From positions 7,564,001 through 7,628,000 of the forward strand of contig NZ_CP107947.1 in NCBI RefSeq assembly GCF_036059255.1: a DNA stretch of 64,000 bases, in the 5' to 3' direction. The translations under genes were made by a program, and so were the position numbers. The notes below the pieces were generated by a model. That model was not told the origin of the DNA, made no database searches, and worked only from the letters and a program-made list of their open reading frames with translations. The DNA comes from Micromonospora sp. NBC_00389. GTDB lineage: Bacteria > Actinomycetota > Actinomycetes > Mycobacteriales > Micromonosporaceae. Within the stretch, counting starts at the first letter, position 1; every line of letters begins with the position of its first letter. This document shows, one piece after another, positions 8,971-17,852 of this stretch.

Positions 8971-9456
8971 ATGAGCGATGACCCCTACCGGGCCAGCGAT
9001 GCCGACGCCGACGAGGTCACCCTCGGCCAGATCGAGACCGAGGTGGCCCTGCTGCTGCGCCTCGGCGAGGCGACCCGGCGGGCCACCGGCACCGCCGAGC
9101 ACCGGGTCCTCGACCGGGCTGCGTACGTGATCCTGCGCCATCTGGACGCCGCCGGTCCGCAGAACGTCTCCGCGCTCGCCGCCCGGCTCAACCTGGACGG
9201 CTCGACCGTGACCCGGCAGGTGTCCGCGCTACAGCGGGACGGTCTGATCACCCGCAGCCCGGACCCGTCCGACGGCCGGGGCACGGTCATCTCCCCCACC
9301 GCCACAGGCCTGCACCGGATGACGGCAGTGCGGGCCGCACGGACCCGGCTCTACGGCGACATGCTCGCCGACTGGCCCACCGAGGACCGGGAATCCCTGG
9401 CGCTGATGCTGCGCCGCCTCAACGAGGCTCTGGAATCCCGCAACCGCCCCCGCTGA
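8971..9456 (+). CDS. MarR-family transcriptional regulator
   Basis: 161 residues. The winged helix is plain: AYVILRHLDAAGPQNVSALAARLNLDGSTVTRQVSALQRDGLI followed by the wing DPSDGRGTVISPTATG. The ATG at 8971 abuts the palindromic operators, so transcription is probably nearly leaderless and self-repressed. It most likely represses itself and the divergent MFS exporter until a ligand binds. Confidence 0.9.
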   Translation: MSDDPYRASDADADEVTLGQIETEVALLLRLGEATRRATGTAEHRVLDRAAYVILRHLDAAGPQNVSALAARLNLDGSTVTRQVSALQRDGLITRSPDPSDGRGTVISPTATGLHRMTAVRAARTRLYGDMLADWPTEDRESLALMLRRLNEALESRNRPR

Positions 9457-9511
9457 GCCCGCCGCAAGCCAGGCCAAGACGCGCTGGGCCCAGGACGCAC
9501 CAGGCCAACAA

Positions 9512-9564
9512 GAAAGGACGGGCCCCTCATCAACGCCTGGCGTCGATGAGGGGCCCGTCCTTTC
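9512..9564. terminator. Bidirectional terminator between marR and the symporter gene
   Basis: A perfect 20-bp stem, 9512-9531 pairing with 9545-9564, with a 13-nt loop. The arm ends with GAAAGG/CCTTTC, giving short A and T runs on both strands. It lies between two convergent genes. Confidence 0.9.
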
Positions 9565-9574
9565 GCGAGGGGCG

Positions 9575-11224
9575 CTAGGCGACCGGTTCGCGGGCCGAGT
9601 CGGCGCCGCGCTCGGTACCCGGGGTGACCCGGGGGTCACCCTCGTCCGCGGAGTAGTCGTCCGGAGTGGTCCCGTCGACTCCCTCGTTCGCCTTGGCCGC
9701 CCGCAGGACCAGCGTCAGCAACGCCGCGACCGCCAGGTTGACCAACACCGCCACGATGCCGACGTAGATCGTCTTGGGGGTGTCGAAGCCGAACTTCTCC
9801 AGCGGGAACGCCGAGCCGCCGAAGTGCTTCCGGGTCGGGCTGGCCACCTGGTAGAGCATCCACATGCCGAGCCCCATCCCGGCGGCCCAGCCGGCGATCA
9901 GCGCGGTCCGGTGGAACCAGCGCGTGTAGAGGCCCAGCGCCACCGCCGGCAGCGTCTGGAGGATGATCACGCCGCCGATGAGCTGGAGGTCGATGGAGAA
10001 CTGCGGGTCCAGGAAGACGATGCAGGCCACCGCGCCGACCTTGACCACCAGCGAGGTGATCTTCGAGACGTTCGCCTCCTGCGCCGGGCTGGCGTCCCGC
10101 TTCAGGTACTCCTTGTAGATGTTGCGAGTGAAGAGGTTCGCCGCCGCGATCGACATGATCGCCGCCGGCACCAGCGCGCCGATGCCGATCGCCGCGTAGG
10201 CGACTCCGGCGAACCAGTCCGGGAACTGCTGGTCGAAGAGCAGCGGCACGATGGTGTTGTTGTCCACACTGCCGTCCGACGCTCCCGGCAGCGGCTTCAC
10301 CCCGGCCGCGATGGCCATGTAGCCGAGCAGCGCGATCAGCCCGAGCAGCAGGCTGTACGCCGGCAACGCCGACATGTTCCGCTTGATCACGTTCCGGTTC
10401 CGGCTGGCCAGCACACCGGTGATGCTGTGCGGGTACAGGAACAGCGCCAACGCCGAACCGAACGCCAGCGTGACGTACTGGAGCTGGTTGTTGGCGTTGA
10501 GCAGGACGCCGTCGTTCGGGTTCGGTGACGCCTGGAACTTCGCGTCGGCCGCGTCGAAGATGTCTCCCCAACCGCCGAGCTTGTAGGGCAGGTAGATGAC
10601 CGCCACCAGGATCACGATGTAGATCAGGCTGTCCTTGACGAACGCGATCAGCGCCGGCGCGCGCAGCCCCGACTGGTAGGTGTACGCGGCCAGGATGGCG
10701 AACGCGATGATGATCGGCAGGTGTCGGGCCAGGGTGCTCTCCCCGGTCACGCCCATGGTCTTGAGGACCGCCTCGATGCCGACCAGTTGCAGCGCGATGT
10801 AGGGCATCGTGGCCACGATGCCGGTGATCGCGATCAGCAGCGCCAACACCGGGGAGTCGAAGCGCTTGCGGACGAAGTCGGCCGGGGTGACGAAGCCGTG
10901 CCGGTGCGAGACCGACCAGAGCCGGACCAGCACCAGGAAGACCAGCGGGTAGACGACGATCGTGTACGGCACGGCGAAGAACCCGGCCGCACCGGCCCCG
11001 AACATCAGCGCGGGGACCGCCACGAAGGTGTACGCCGTGTAGAGGTCACCGCCGACCAGGAACCAGGTGATCCAGCCACCGAAGCTCCGCCCGCCCAGCC
11101 CCCACTCGTCGAGGTGCGCCATGTCCTTCGGCGCCCGCCAGCGGGCGGCCACGAAGCCCATCGCGCTGACCAGCAGGAACAACAGGGAAAAGACGATGAT
11201 CTCGGTGAGATGATCACGCCACAT
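9575..11224 (-). CDS. Sodium:solute symporter (monocarboxylate/acetate-type)
   Basis: 549 residues with about thirteen membrane segments. Sodium:solute symporter features include DEWGLGGRSFGGWITWFLVGGDLYTAYTF at the N-terminus, LWSVSHRHGFVTPADFVRKRF and the later GIGALVPAAIMSIAAANLFTRNIYKEYLK. This version resembles MctC/MctP monocarboxylate uptake systems (acetate, pyruvate, propionate). The start overlaps the stop of the upstream DUF3311 gene (GTGATG; the GTG at 11227 is an alternative), indicating translational coupling. The partner protein supports this family assignment. Confidence 0.88.
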   Translation of the reverse strand: MWRDHLTEIIVFSLLFLLVSAMGFVAARWRAPKDMAHLDEWGLGGRSFGGWITWFLVGGDLYTAYTFVAVPALMFGAGAAGFFAVPYTIVVYPLVFLVLVRLWSVSHRHGFVTPADFVRKRFDSPVLALLIAITGIVATMPYIALQLVGIEAVLKTMGVTGESTLARHLPIIIAFAILAAYTYQSGLRAPALIAFVKDSLIYIVILVAVIYLPYKLGGWGDIFDAADAKFQASPNPNDGVLLNANNQLQYVTLAFGSALALFLYPHSITGVLASRNRNVIKRNMSALPAYSLLLGLIALLGYMAIAAGVKPLPGASDGSVDNNTIVPLLFDQQFPDWFAGVAYAAIGIGALVPAAIMSIAAANLFTRNIYKEYLKRDASPAQEANVSKITSLVVKVGAVACIVFLDPQFSIDLQLIGGVIILQTLPAVALGLYTRWFHRTALIAGWAAGMGLGMWMLYQVASPTRKHFGGSAFPLEKFGFDTPKTIYVGIVAVLVNLAVAALLTLVLRAAKANEGVDGTTPDDYSADEGDPRVTPGTERGADSAREPVA

Positions 11225-11466
11225 CACCGCTCACCCCGCTTCTTTGTCAACTGGTAGACCAGCGTCGTGGTGGAAACGCCGAGCAGGATCCAGGCCAACT
11301 GCAGCCAGTAGAAACGCGGGAACCCGAAGATCCGGGGTGAGTCGCCATTGAAGAAGACCGGGATCAGCGGCACCACGATCGGGATGAAGAGCAACCAGTT
11401 CCAGGGGCTGTGGTCCTTCGCCCTGGTTGGCGCCGTGGTGGTCGCCTCCGGTTCGGGTGCAGCCAT
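11224..11466 (-). CDS. DUF3311 small membrane protein, symporter partner
   Basis: 80 residues with two membrane segments (WNWLLFIPIVVPLIPVFF and FYWLQLAWILLGVSTTTLVYQL) and a basic tail. DUF3311 proteins are habitually encoded directly before a sodium:solute symporter, as here, and are thought to be a small accessory subunit. The start is set by GGAGG 8 nt before the ATG at 11466. Confidence 0.88.
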   Translation of the reverse strand: MAAPEPEATTTAPTRAKDHSPWNWLLFIPIVVPLIPVFFNGDSPRIFGFPRFYWLQLAWILLGVSTTTLVYQLTKKRGER

Positions 11467-11641
11467 CTGACACACCTCCGGGAAGTCGTAACAAGCGATG
11501 TAACGGCCGGAGGCTACGACCCTGTGACCGCTGTCACGATCGGTGCGCGGAAAGCGCTGCGCCGAACGGCGTCCGTAGTGCGCCGAGCGGCATCAACCGG
11601 AGTACCCGGTGACGGACCGAACTGGCGGGCCCGGCGACGGC

Positions 11642-11676
11642 GTGGGGCCCGGGTGCAGTCGGCACTCGGGCCCCAC
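11642..11676. terminator. Stem-loop after the M14 peptidase gene
   Basis: A 15-bp GC-rich stem (11642-11656 with 11662-11676, one G:T pair) and a 5-nt loop, about 30 nt past the stop of the carboxypeptidase gene. It has no long T-run, as is common in actinobacteria. Confidence 0.6.
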
Positions 11677-11707
11677 ATCGGCCGGTCGTCAGCTCACCCG
11701 GTCGGGG

Positions 11708-14164
11708 TCACCGCCGGGCCGCCCAGAGCAGGGCCCGGCCGAGTTGCGCCTGAAGGCCCTTGGGGTGCAGGCGGAACGTCGGGTCGGTGCCGAACAGCAC
11801 CACGCCGTTTCCGGCGGCGGAGACGCCCCGCACGATGCTGGCCTGGTTGGCGGCCGCAGCCTGCCCGTTGGCGCCGTCGGTGGCCCACCAGCCGGACAGC
11901 AGCGGGTCAGCGGCGTACGACTGCTCGACCTCGAAGTTGGCGCCGAGGTTGGTGAACCAGACGGGCTGGCTGATGAACGCGTGCGGGATGGCCGAGGTGG
12001 TGACCGGTCCCCCGTTGTTCACGATGTTGGCCACCCCGCTGGCCAGGCTCGGCGCCGCGGTGGCGGTCACGGTCAGCAGCGCGGCGGCGTTACCGAAGGA
12101 CGCCCCGGCGGTGCCCAGGCCGACCACTCCGCCGCCCCGGGCGAGGAAGCCGTCCAGGGCGGCCCGGTTCTCGGCGGTCAGGTTCGCCAGGTTGACGTTG
12201 TCGGCGACCAGCAGCACGTCGACGTCCTCGGTCAGCGTGCCGGCCAGCGTCGCGGCGGTCACCGCACGCGCCTCGAATCCCAGGTCGGCGAGGGTGTCCC
12301 GCTCCTCGACCGAGCCGAGGTAGCCGACCACGACCCGGTCCAGCGGGGTGCCCCGCCAACCCCTGGGCGCCGGTTCGAAGCTGACGGCGCGGGCCTGCAC
12401 CTCGGCGCGGGCCAGCTTGCGGTTGGCCGGGGTGCCGGGGACGACCACCGACCCGTCCGCGAGCCGGTGCACCGCGACGCCCTTGGCCAGCAGCGAGTTC
12501 ACGGCGAGCAGGTCGGCGGCGTCCCGCAGGTCCAGGCGCAGGTCGGACCGGCCGGCGGGCAGCGTGCCCTCGGCCCGCCCGTCGTAGGTCCGCTCCAGGC
12601 GTACCCCGGGCAGGGTGTTCCACAGGACGTCCACGGTGGCGCCCCAGGTCAGCCCCTGGCTCCAGGCGGCCGGGCCGGCGTAGAGGTCGTCCACCCGGTC
12701 GGTGATGTCCGCGCCCGGTTCGAGCAGCGAATTGACCAGGCCGCGCTTGGGCTGGTGCATGTCGACGACGTACGAGCCGGCTTGGTAGCTCTTGCCGCCG
12801 GCGGTGAACGCCTTCTTCGCCCGCCACACCCGGCCACCGCTGCCGATCAGTAGGTCGACCAGACGGGCCGCGGCCGGCTCGGAGCGCTGCCCGGTGCCGG
12901 TCGGGATCACGTACGAGCGGGGGAAGGTGGTGTTGTAGTTGTCCTCCGGGCCCCAGCCCGGCACGTAGCCGTCGGGGATGTCGCGCAGCGGCTCACCGGC
13001 CAGGCCACGGCGGTAGACCTCGGCCTGGTCGTGCAGCACCTCGGCCCGGTGGTCCTGGATGTAGCGCAGCGAGGTGCGGATCGCCACCTCGTGCACGTCG
13101 GTGTTGATGCCGGACCGACGGACCCGCTCGGCGGGGGTGAGCGTGCTGCCGCGCGGGTTCAGCGGCGCCTCGATGGTGTACGGGATGCTGCTCTGCAGCA
13201 TGGCGAACGACGGCACGTAGATCGGCGGGAAGTCGTCCCACACGCCCGGCTCGTCGTCGCGGAACGGGATCCGGGCCCGCTGGGTCTCGGCGTAACCCAG
13301 ACCGCGCAGGCCCTGCTCGATCGCCAGGGCGTTCGGCAGGCCGTGCTTGATGTACAGGTCGTACTCGTTGTTGACGTTGTGCGGCGGGGTGCTGGGGTGC
13401 AGCAGGGTCGGGTTGACGTACCCGTGCAGGTCCAGCGTGATGATCGGCTTGGTGTCGATGATCAGGTCGCGGATGAGGTTGGTCTCGGGCTGCGCGACGA
13501 TGGTCAGGTCGCGGTTGAGGTCGTAGCCCGCCGCGTTGGCCCGGGTGCCGGCCACCCGGCCGTCCGGGTTGGAGGTGATGTTGAAGACCAGCCGGTTGCG
13601 CCGCAGCAGCGTGGCCACCTCGGGGCTGCGGTCGGTGGCGAGGTCCTCGATGACCCGCAGCGCCGCGTCGGTGCCCTCCCACTCGTTGCCGTGGATGTTG
13701 GCGTTGACGAAGAGCGGGGTCTTGTAGCCGGCGAGCAGCTTCCGGTCCCGCTGCGCCCGGGCCGGCTCGTCCTCGATGAGCCGCTTCCAGGTCTCCTGCT
13801 GCCGGGCCTCGGTACGGCTCTCCGGCGCGGTCACGGTGACCGCGTACAGGTCGTAGCCGCCGGCGGACTTCCCGGCGACCCGGGCGGAGACCCGGTCGCT
13901 GGTCCGCTGAAGGGCGTTCAACTTCGGCGCGATCTCGTCGTACGGGAGGACGCCGATCGGGATGGACGCGTCGGCCGGGTTGTCCGGCCAGAGCGGGAGG
14001 GTGCTCTGCCGGGGGTAGCCCCGGACGTCGGAGAGGTCGACGGCGCGCGGCGGCACGGTGGGCAGCGCGGTGGCGGACGCCGGCCCGGTCAGGGCCACGG
14101 TGGCGAGCAGCGCGGCGCTCACCACGGTCGCGGCGAGCCGGGGTAAACGTCTCGTGGACAACAT
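11708..14164 (-). CDS. Secreted M14-family zinc carboxypeptidase
   Basis: 818 residues beginning at an ATG with AGGAG 8 nt upstream. A signal peptide (MLSTRRLPRL then a hydrophobic run to about residue 32) precedes the mature protein. The zinc site of M14 is present: NIHGNEWEG (H158, E161) and TLDLHGYVN (H247). A substrate-binding NPDGR lies at 200-204 and the catalytic Glu is probably in PYTIEAPLNPRGS. The long C-terminal half (from about residue 500) is an extra region with a GATase1-like flavour (DVLLVADNVNLANLTAENRAALDGFLARGGGVVGLG). It likely digests peptides outside the cell. Confidence 0.9.
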   Translation of the reverse strand: MLSTRRLPRLAATVVSAALLATVALTGPASATALPTVPPRAVDLSDVRGYPRQSTLPLWPDNPADASIPIGVLPYDEIAPKLNALQRTSDRVSARVAGKSAGGYDLYAVTVTAPESRTEARQQETWKRLIEDEPARAQRDRKLLAGYKTPLFVNANIHGNEWEGTDAALRVIEDLATDRSPEVATLLRRNRLVFNITSNPDGRVAGTRANAAGYDLNRDLTIVAQPETNLIRDLIIDTKPIITLDLHGYVNPTLLHPSTPPHNVNNEYDLYIKHGLPNALAIEQGLRGLGYAETQRARIPFRDDEPGVWDDFPPIYVPSFAMLQSSIPYTIEAPLNPRGSTLTPAERVRRSGINTDVHEVAIRTSLRYIQDHRAEVLHDQAEVYRRGLAGEPLRDIPDGYVPGWGPEDNYNTTFPRSYVIPTGTGQRSEPAAARLVDLLIGSGGRVWRAKKAFTAGGKSYQAGSYVVDMHQPKRGLVNSLLEPGADITDRVDDLYAGPAAWSQGLTWGATVDVLWNTLPGVRLERTYDGRAEGTLPAGRSDLRLDLRDAADLLAVNSLLAKGVAVHRLADGSVVVPGTPANRKLARAEVQARAVSFEPAPRGWRGTPLDRVVVGYLGSVEERDTLADLGFEARAVTAATLAGTLTEDVDVLLVADNVNLANLTAENRAALDGFLARGGGVVGLGTAGASFGNAAALLTVTATAAPSLASGVANIVNNGGPVTTSAIPHAFISQPVWFTNLGANFEVEQSYAADPLLSGWWATDGANGQAAAANQASIVRGVSAAGNGVVLFGTDPTFRLHPKGLQAQLGRALLWAARR

Positions 14165-14442
14165 GGACGGATCTCCTGTCGGGAGGTACGCGCAGGCGGA
14201 CGCGCCGCGGGGCCGGAGACCAGCGGTGAAGGGAAACGCCTGCAGCGTGCGAGGAAGGGAGGAACCCGGCGTCAGATGGAGCGTCGACAGGCGGCGCTGG
14301 CGACGCGCAGGAGGTCGATGTGACCCCGCTTCGTCAGATGAACGCTTCGCACGAAACCGATCTTGAGTCGGGCGGCATCCACTGTCAACAGTTTCCACAC
14401 TGGTTGGAGCCGCCGAGCTAAAACCCTCCCGACAGGTGGGAA

Positions 14443-15567
14443 TTAGTCGATCGTGGCGAGGTGTGCGGTGTCGTTGACCGTGCGCACCGCGACGCCGCCG
14501 TCGGGCCACATGTCGAGCACCGAGATGCCGGCCGCGTCCAGGAAGAGCCGGTGCAGGAAACCGTCGCCGGCCGCGAGCGCATCGCGCAGCATCAGCTTGA
14601 TCGGCGAGACGTGCGAGACGACCACCACGGTCTCAGCGGGGTACGCCTGGAGCAGCCCGGCGATGACCCGGTGACAGCGCTCGGCCACGTGGGTGAACGA
14701 CTCGCCACCCGGCGGGGCGATCCGGGGGGAGGCGAGCCAGGCGTCCATCTCCCCCGGCCACTGCTGGCGCACCTCGGCGAAGGTGCGCCCCTCCCAGTCC
14801 CCGAAGTCGCACTCGATCAGGTCGTCCTCGGTGCGGACCGGCACGTCACCGAGCGCCCCGGCGATCGCCGCCGCGGTCTGCGTACACCGGGACAGCGGTG
14901 AGCTGAGCACGGCCGCGACGGACGGGGCCAGCGCGGCCACCCGGGCGGCGGTGGCCCCGGCCTGGGCCCGGCCGCGCTCGGAGAGCGGCACGTCGCCGCG
15001 GCCGGAGTAGCGCCGCTGCTCGGTGTACGCGGTCTCGCCGTGCCGGACCAGGATCAGCCGGGTGGCGGTGAAGCTCGGTCGCGGCTCCCAGGAGGCCGGT
15101 GCGGTCGCCGGGTCGCTGCCGGCGACCGGGGCGGCGGTTGCCACCGCGGGCCGGCCGGCGGCGGCGTCCATCGCGGCGTTGGCCAGCGCGTCGGCGTGCC
15201 GGTTCTGCTCGCGCGGGATCCAGGCGAACCGGACCGCGGCGAACCGGCCCACCAGCCCGGCCGCCTGGGCGGCGAGCGGTCGCAGACCGGGATGCTTGAT
15301 CTGCCACCGGCCGCACATCTGCTCGACCACCAGCTTGGAGTCCATCCGGACGTCCACCTCGGCGGCACCCAGCTCGGCGGCGGCCGTCAGCCCGGCGATC
15401 AGCCCCTGGTACTCGGCGACGTTGTTGGTCGCCGTACCGAGCGACTCGGACCGTTCGGCGAGCACCTCGTTGGTCTCCGCGTCACGCACCACCGCGCCGT
15501 AGCCGGCCGGACCCGGGTTGCCCCGGGACCCGCCGTCGGCCTCGACGACGACCACGCGCGGCGCCAC
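14443..15567 (-). CDS. Bifunctional RNase HI / histidine phosphatase
   Basis: 374 residues in two domains. Residues 1-140 are RNase HI: EADGGSRGNPGPAGYGAV (first Asp), ATNNVAEYQGLIAGL (Glu), VRMDSKLVVEQM (Asp), EQNRHADALANAAMD (last Asp). A linker rich in Ala/Pro follows. From about residue 170 comes a histidine phosphatase: LILVRHGETAYTEQ, SSPLSRCTQTAAAI, VVVVSHVSPIKLML. This is the layout of mycobacterial Rv2228c, which removes RNA from hybrids and has acid phosphatase activity related to cobalamin synthesis. The GTG start lies 3 nt after the stop of the zinc-ribbon gene. Confidence 0.92.
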   Translation of the reverse strand: MAPRVVVVEADGGSRGNPGPAGYGAVVRDAETNEVLAERSESLGTATNNVAEYQGLIAGLTAAAELGAAEVDVRMDSKLVVEQMCGRWQIKHPGLRPLAAQAAGLVGRFAAVRFAWIPREQNRHADALANAAMDAAAGRPAVATAAPVAGSDPATAPASWEPRPSFTATRLILVRHGETAYTEQRRYSGRGDVPLSERGRAQAGATAARVAALAPSVAAVLSSPLSRCTQTAAAIAGALGDVPVRTEDDLIECDFGDWEGRTFAEVRQQWPGEMDAWLASPRIAPPGGESFTHVAERCHRVIAGLLQAYPAETVVVVSHVSPIKLMLRDALAAGDGFLHRLFLDAAGISVLDMWPDGGVAVRTVNDTAHLATID

Positions 15568-15570
15568 GAC

Positions 15571-16308
15571 CTACAGACCCGACTCGTTGGTGCGGACCAT
15601 GATCCGTCGGCAGTCCTCGCAGCGGACCACGTCGTCCGGGGCGGTCTTGCGGATCCGGGCCAGGTCGGCGCCGGAGAGCTCCAACCGGCAGCCGCCGCAG
15701 CGGCCCGCCGTGAGCAGCGCCGCGCCCAGGCCGGTGTCCTGGCGGATCTTGTCGTAGAGGGTGATCAGTTCGCCTGGGAGGTCGTCGGCGAGCGGCTGAC
15801 GGGCCCCCCGCTTGAACTCCTCCTCCTTGGCGATCTCGGCCAGCGCGTCGTCCCGGCGCTTCTCGGTGGCGGCCCGCTTCTCCCGGGTGTCGGCCAGCCG
15901 CTGCTCCACGCCGTCCAGCACGCTTTGCGCGGTCTCCCGCTGCTCCATCAGCTCCAGCTCGGCGTCCTCCAGGTCGCCCTGGCGCCGGTTCAGCGAGACC
16001 AGCTCGTGCTGGAGCGCCTCCAGCTCCCGGGCCGGGCCGGTGCCCGCGGCCAGCCGGTTCTGGTCCTTCTCCTTGCGGGCCCGAACCTGCTCGACGTCCT
16101 TCTCCAACCGGGCGATGTCCCGGTCCAGGTCGTCGACCGCCACCTGGGCGCGGACCCGCTCGTCCTCCAGCGACGACAGCTCCCGGGCCTGCGCCTCCAG
16201 CTCGGCCCGCTCCGGCAGCGAACGCCGGCGGTGGGCGAGCTGGGCGAGGTTGGTGTCGATCGCCTGGAGGTCGAGCAGGCGGCGCTGCACCTGGGGGTCA
16301 GCCTTCAC
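15571..16308 (-). CDS. Coiled-coil protein with C4-type zinc ribbon
   Basis: 245 residues. Residues about 30-170 are a long charged coiled coil (LEDERVRAQVAVDDLDRDIARLEKDVEQVRARKEKDQ). The C-terminus carries the C4 zinc ribbon: GRCGGCRLELSG and VVRCEDCRRIMVR. This family (Rv2229c-like) always sits between the RNase HI and Nif3-like genes in actinobacteria. Its role is not firmly known; a nucleic-acid-related function is an inference from the neighbour. The GTG start has AAGGAG 7 nt upstream, inside the end of the Nif3 gene, so the two overlap by 11 nt. Confidence 0.9.
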   Translation of the reverse strand: MKADPQVQRRLLDLQAIDTNLAQLAHRRRSLPERAELEAQARELSSLEDERVRAQVAVDDLDRDIARLEKDVEQVRARKEKDQNRLAAGTGPARELEALQHELVSLNRRQGDLEDAELELMEQRETAQSVLDGVEQRLADTREKRAATEKRRDDALAEIAKEEEFKRGARQPLADDLPGELITLYDKIRQDTGLGAALLTAGRCGGCRLELSGADLARIRKTAPDDVVRCEDCRRIMVRTNESGL

Positions 16309-17170
16309 GGTCGGGCTCCTTGTCGTCCACAGCGGGTGCGGCGGCGTGTACGGTCCACGGGTCGGTATCCAGGTCGGACACCAGCGTCTCGACGCCCGGC
16401 GCCTCCCGCAGGAGGGCTGCCAGATCGTCCAGCCACGGTCGTTCGGTCGCCCAGTGGGCGGCGTCGATCAGGGCGGGACCGTCGGCGGCGAGGTGCTCGC
16501 TTGCCGGGTGGTGCCGCAGATCGGCGGTGAGGAACGCGTCCACCCCGGCGGCGGTCGCGGCGCCGAGGAAACTGTCCCCCGACCCGCCGCTGACGGCGAG
16601 GGTACGAACCATACGCCCGGGATCCCCCGCGGCGCGAACTCCCCAGGACGTGACGGGGAGCACGGCGGCGGCGTGCCGGGTCAGCTCGGCGAGCGTCATC
16701 GGACGGGGCAGCTCGCCGATCCGACCGATGCCCCGGTCGTCGCCGTGCGCGGGCGACCCGGGCGCGGGCCGCTGCAGCGGCCGCAGGCCGGTCAGCCCGA
16801 ACCGGGCGGCGAGGGCGTCCGAGACCCCCGGGGACGCCACGTCGGCGTTGGTGTGCGCCACGTAGAGCGCCACCCCAGCCCGGATCAGCTGGTGGATGAT
16901 CCGCCCCTTGAACGTCGTCGGGGCGACCGAGGAGACCCCGCGCAGCAGCAGCGGGTGGTGCGCAACGATCATGTCGACGCCGGCGGCCAGCGCCTCGGCG
17001 ACCGTCTCCGGCACCACATCGACCACGCAGAGCACCCGACGGACCGGGGCGGACGGCTCACCGAGCACCAGGCCCACCCGGTCCCACTCCTCCGCCCAGA
17101 CCGGCGGGTAGCGCCGTTCCAGCTCGGCCACCACGTCGGTCACCGTGGGGGTGGATCCGCATACGCTCAC
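16298..17170 (-). CDS. Nif3-like dinuclear metal centre hexameric protein
   Basis: About 290 residues. Family signatures include AEEWDRVGLVLGEP near the N-terminus, DMIVAHHPLLLRGVSSV (metal-ligand His pair), ALYVAHTNADVASPGVSDALA, and SGGSGDSFLGAATAAGVDAFLTADLRHHPA later. These proteins form toroidal hexamers with two metals per subunit and may act as GTP cyclohydrolase I type 2-like or hydrolytic enzymes; the activity is not settled. The start is uncertain: I prefer GTG at 17170 (VSVCGSTPT) by comparison with mycobacterial relatives; an ATG at 17200 is possible and neither has a good ribosome site. Confidence 0.87.
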   Translation of the reverse strand: MSVCGSTPTVTDVVAELERRYPPVWAEEWDRVGLVLGEPSAPVRRVLCVVDVVPETVAEALAAGVDMIVAHHPLLLRGVSSVAPTTFKGRIIHQLIRAGVALYVAHTNADVASPGVSDALAARFGLTGLRPLQRPAPGSPAHGDDRGIGRIGELPRPMTLAELTRHAAAVLPVTSWGVRAAGDPGRMVRTLAVSGGSGDSFLGAATAAGVDAFLTADLRHHPASEHLAADGPALIDAAHWATERPWLDDLAALLREAPGVETLVSDLDTDPWTVHAAAPAVDDKEPDREG

Positions 17171-17263
17171 GGCGGGCCAGCTTACCGGCGCGGAGGCCAT
17201 CGGGCGGCGACGCCCGGCCCGGCCGCGCCGGTCGGGTGGCGGGCCGGGCGGGCGGTCTGACCG

Positions 17264-17836
17264 CTAGGCGGCGCTCCAGGAGATGGCGCGCAGCGTGGTC
17301 AGCGGCATCGACCAGGGGAACGCGTGCAGGTACTGCTCGCCGGTACCCGGCGGATGCAGGGCGACCACGTGATCACCGAAGAGCACCGTGACGCCCCACT
17401 CGGCCAGCCGGGCGATGCCGGCCCGGAACGCCGGGTGGGCGGCCATCGCGGCGTTGGTGTACGGCACCGCCACGATCGGAAGGCCCTTGCCCTGCGCCTC
17501 GACCAGCAGCCCGAGCGCCAACGTGTCGGCGATCCCGGCCGCCCACTTGTTGACCGTGTTCACGGTGGCGGGGCAGACGATCATCGCGTCGGCGGGCGGC
17601 AGCACGTCCGGATCACCGGGGTTCTTGTAGTGCGTCCGCACCGGGTGGCCGGTCTGCCGGGCCAGGGCGGGCCTGTCGACGAACTTGGCGCCGTCCGGTG
17701 TGACGACCACGCACACCTCCCAACCATCCTGCTGGGCCAGGTCGACCAGGCGCCCGACGTGCCGGGCCAGCGGCGAACCGCAGGCGATGACATAGAGCAC
17801 TTCGCGGTGCCCGCTGATGTGCGGTGAACCGGCCAT
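17264..17836 (-). CDS. Flavoprotein (phosphopantothenoylcysteine decarboxylase-like fold)
   Basis: 190 residues of the flavoprotein fold: VLYVIACGSPLARHVGRLVDLAQQDGWEVCVVVTPDGAKF at the N-terminus, then PADAMIVCPATVNTVNKWAAGIADTLALGLL, the flavin-binding PATxNTxNKxAxGIAD signature, and VAVPYTNAAMAAHPAF. It lacks the CoaB half, so it is not the coenzyme A biosynthesis protein itself. It sits 16 nt after the XRE regulator gene and is surely co-transcribed with it. The reaction is unknown; FMN binding is the strongest prediction. Confidence 0.85.
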   Translation of the reverse strand: MAGSPHISGHREVLYVIACGSPLARHVGRLVDLAQQDGWEVCVVVTPDGAKFVDRPALARQTGHPVRTHYKNPGDPDVLPPADAMIVCPATVNTVNKWAAGIADTLALGLLVEAQGKGLPIVAVPYTNAAMAAHPAFRAGIARLAEWGVTVLFGDHVVALHPPGTGEQYLHAFPWSMPLTTLRAISWSAA

Positions 17837-17852
17837 CAAACCGGCTCCACGC

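Noticed and set aside
11467..11641. Short frames between the DUF3311 gene and the M14 peptidase terminator
   Set aside because: Composition is that of random GC-rich DNA with no ribosome site; I see no gene.
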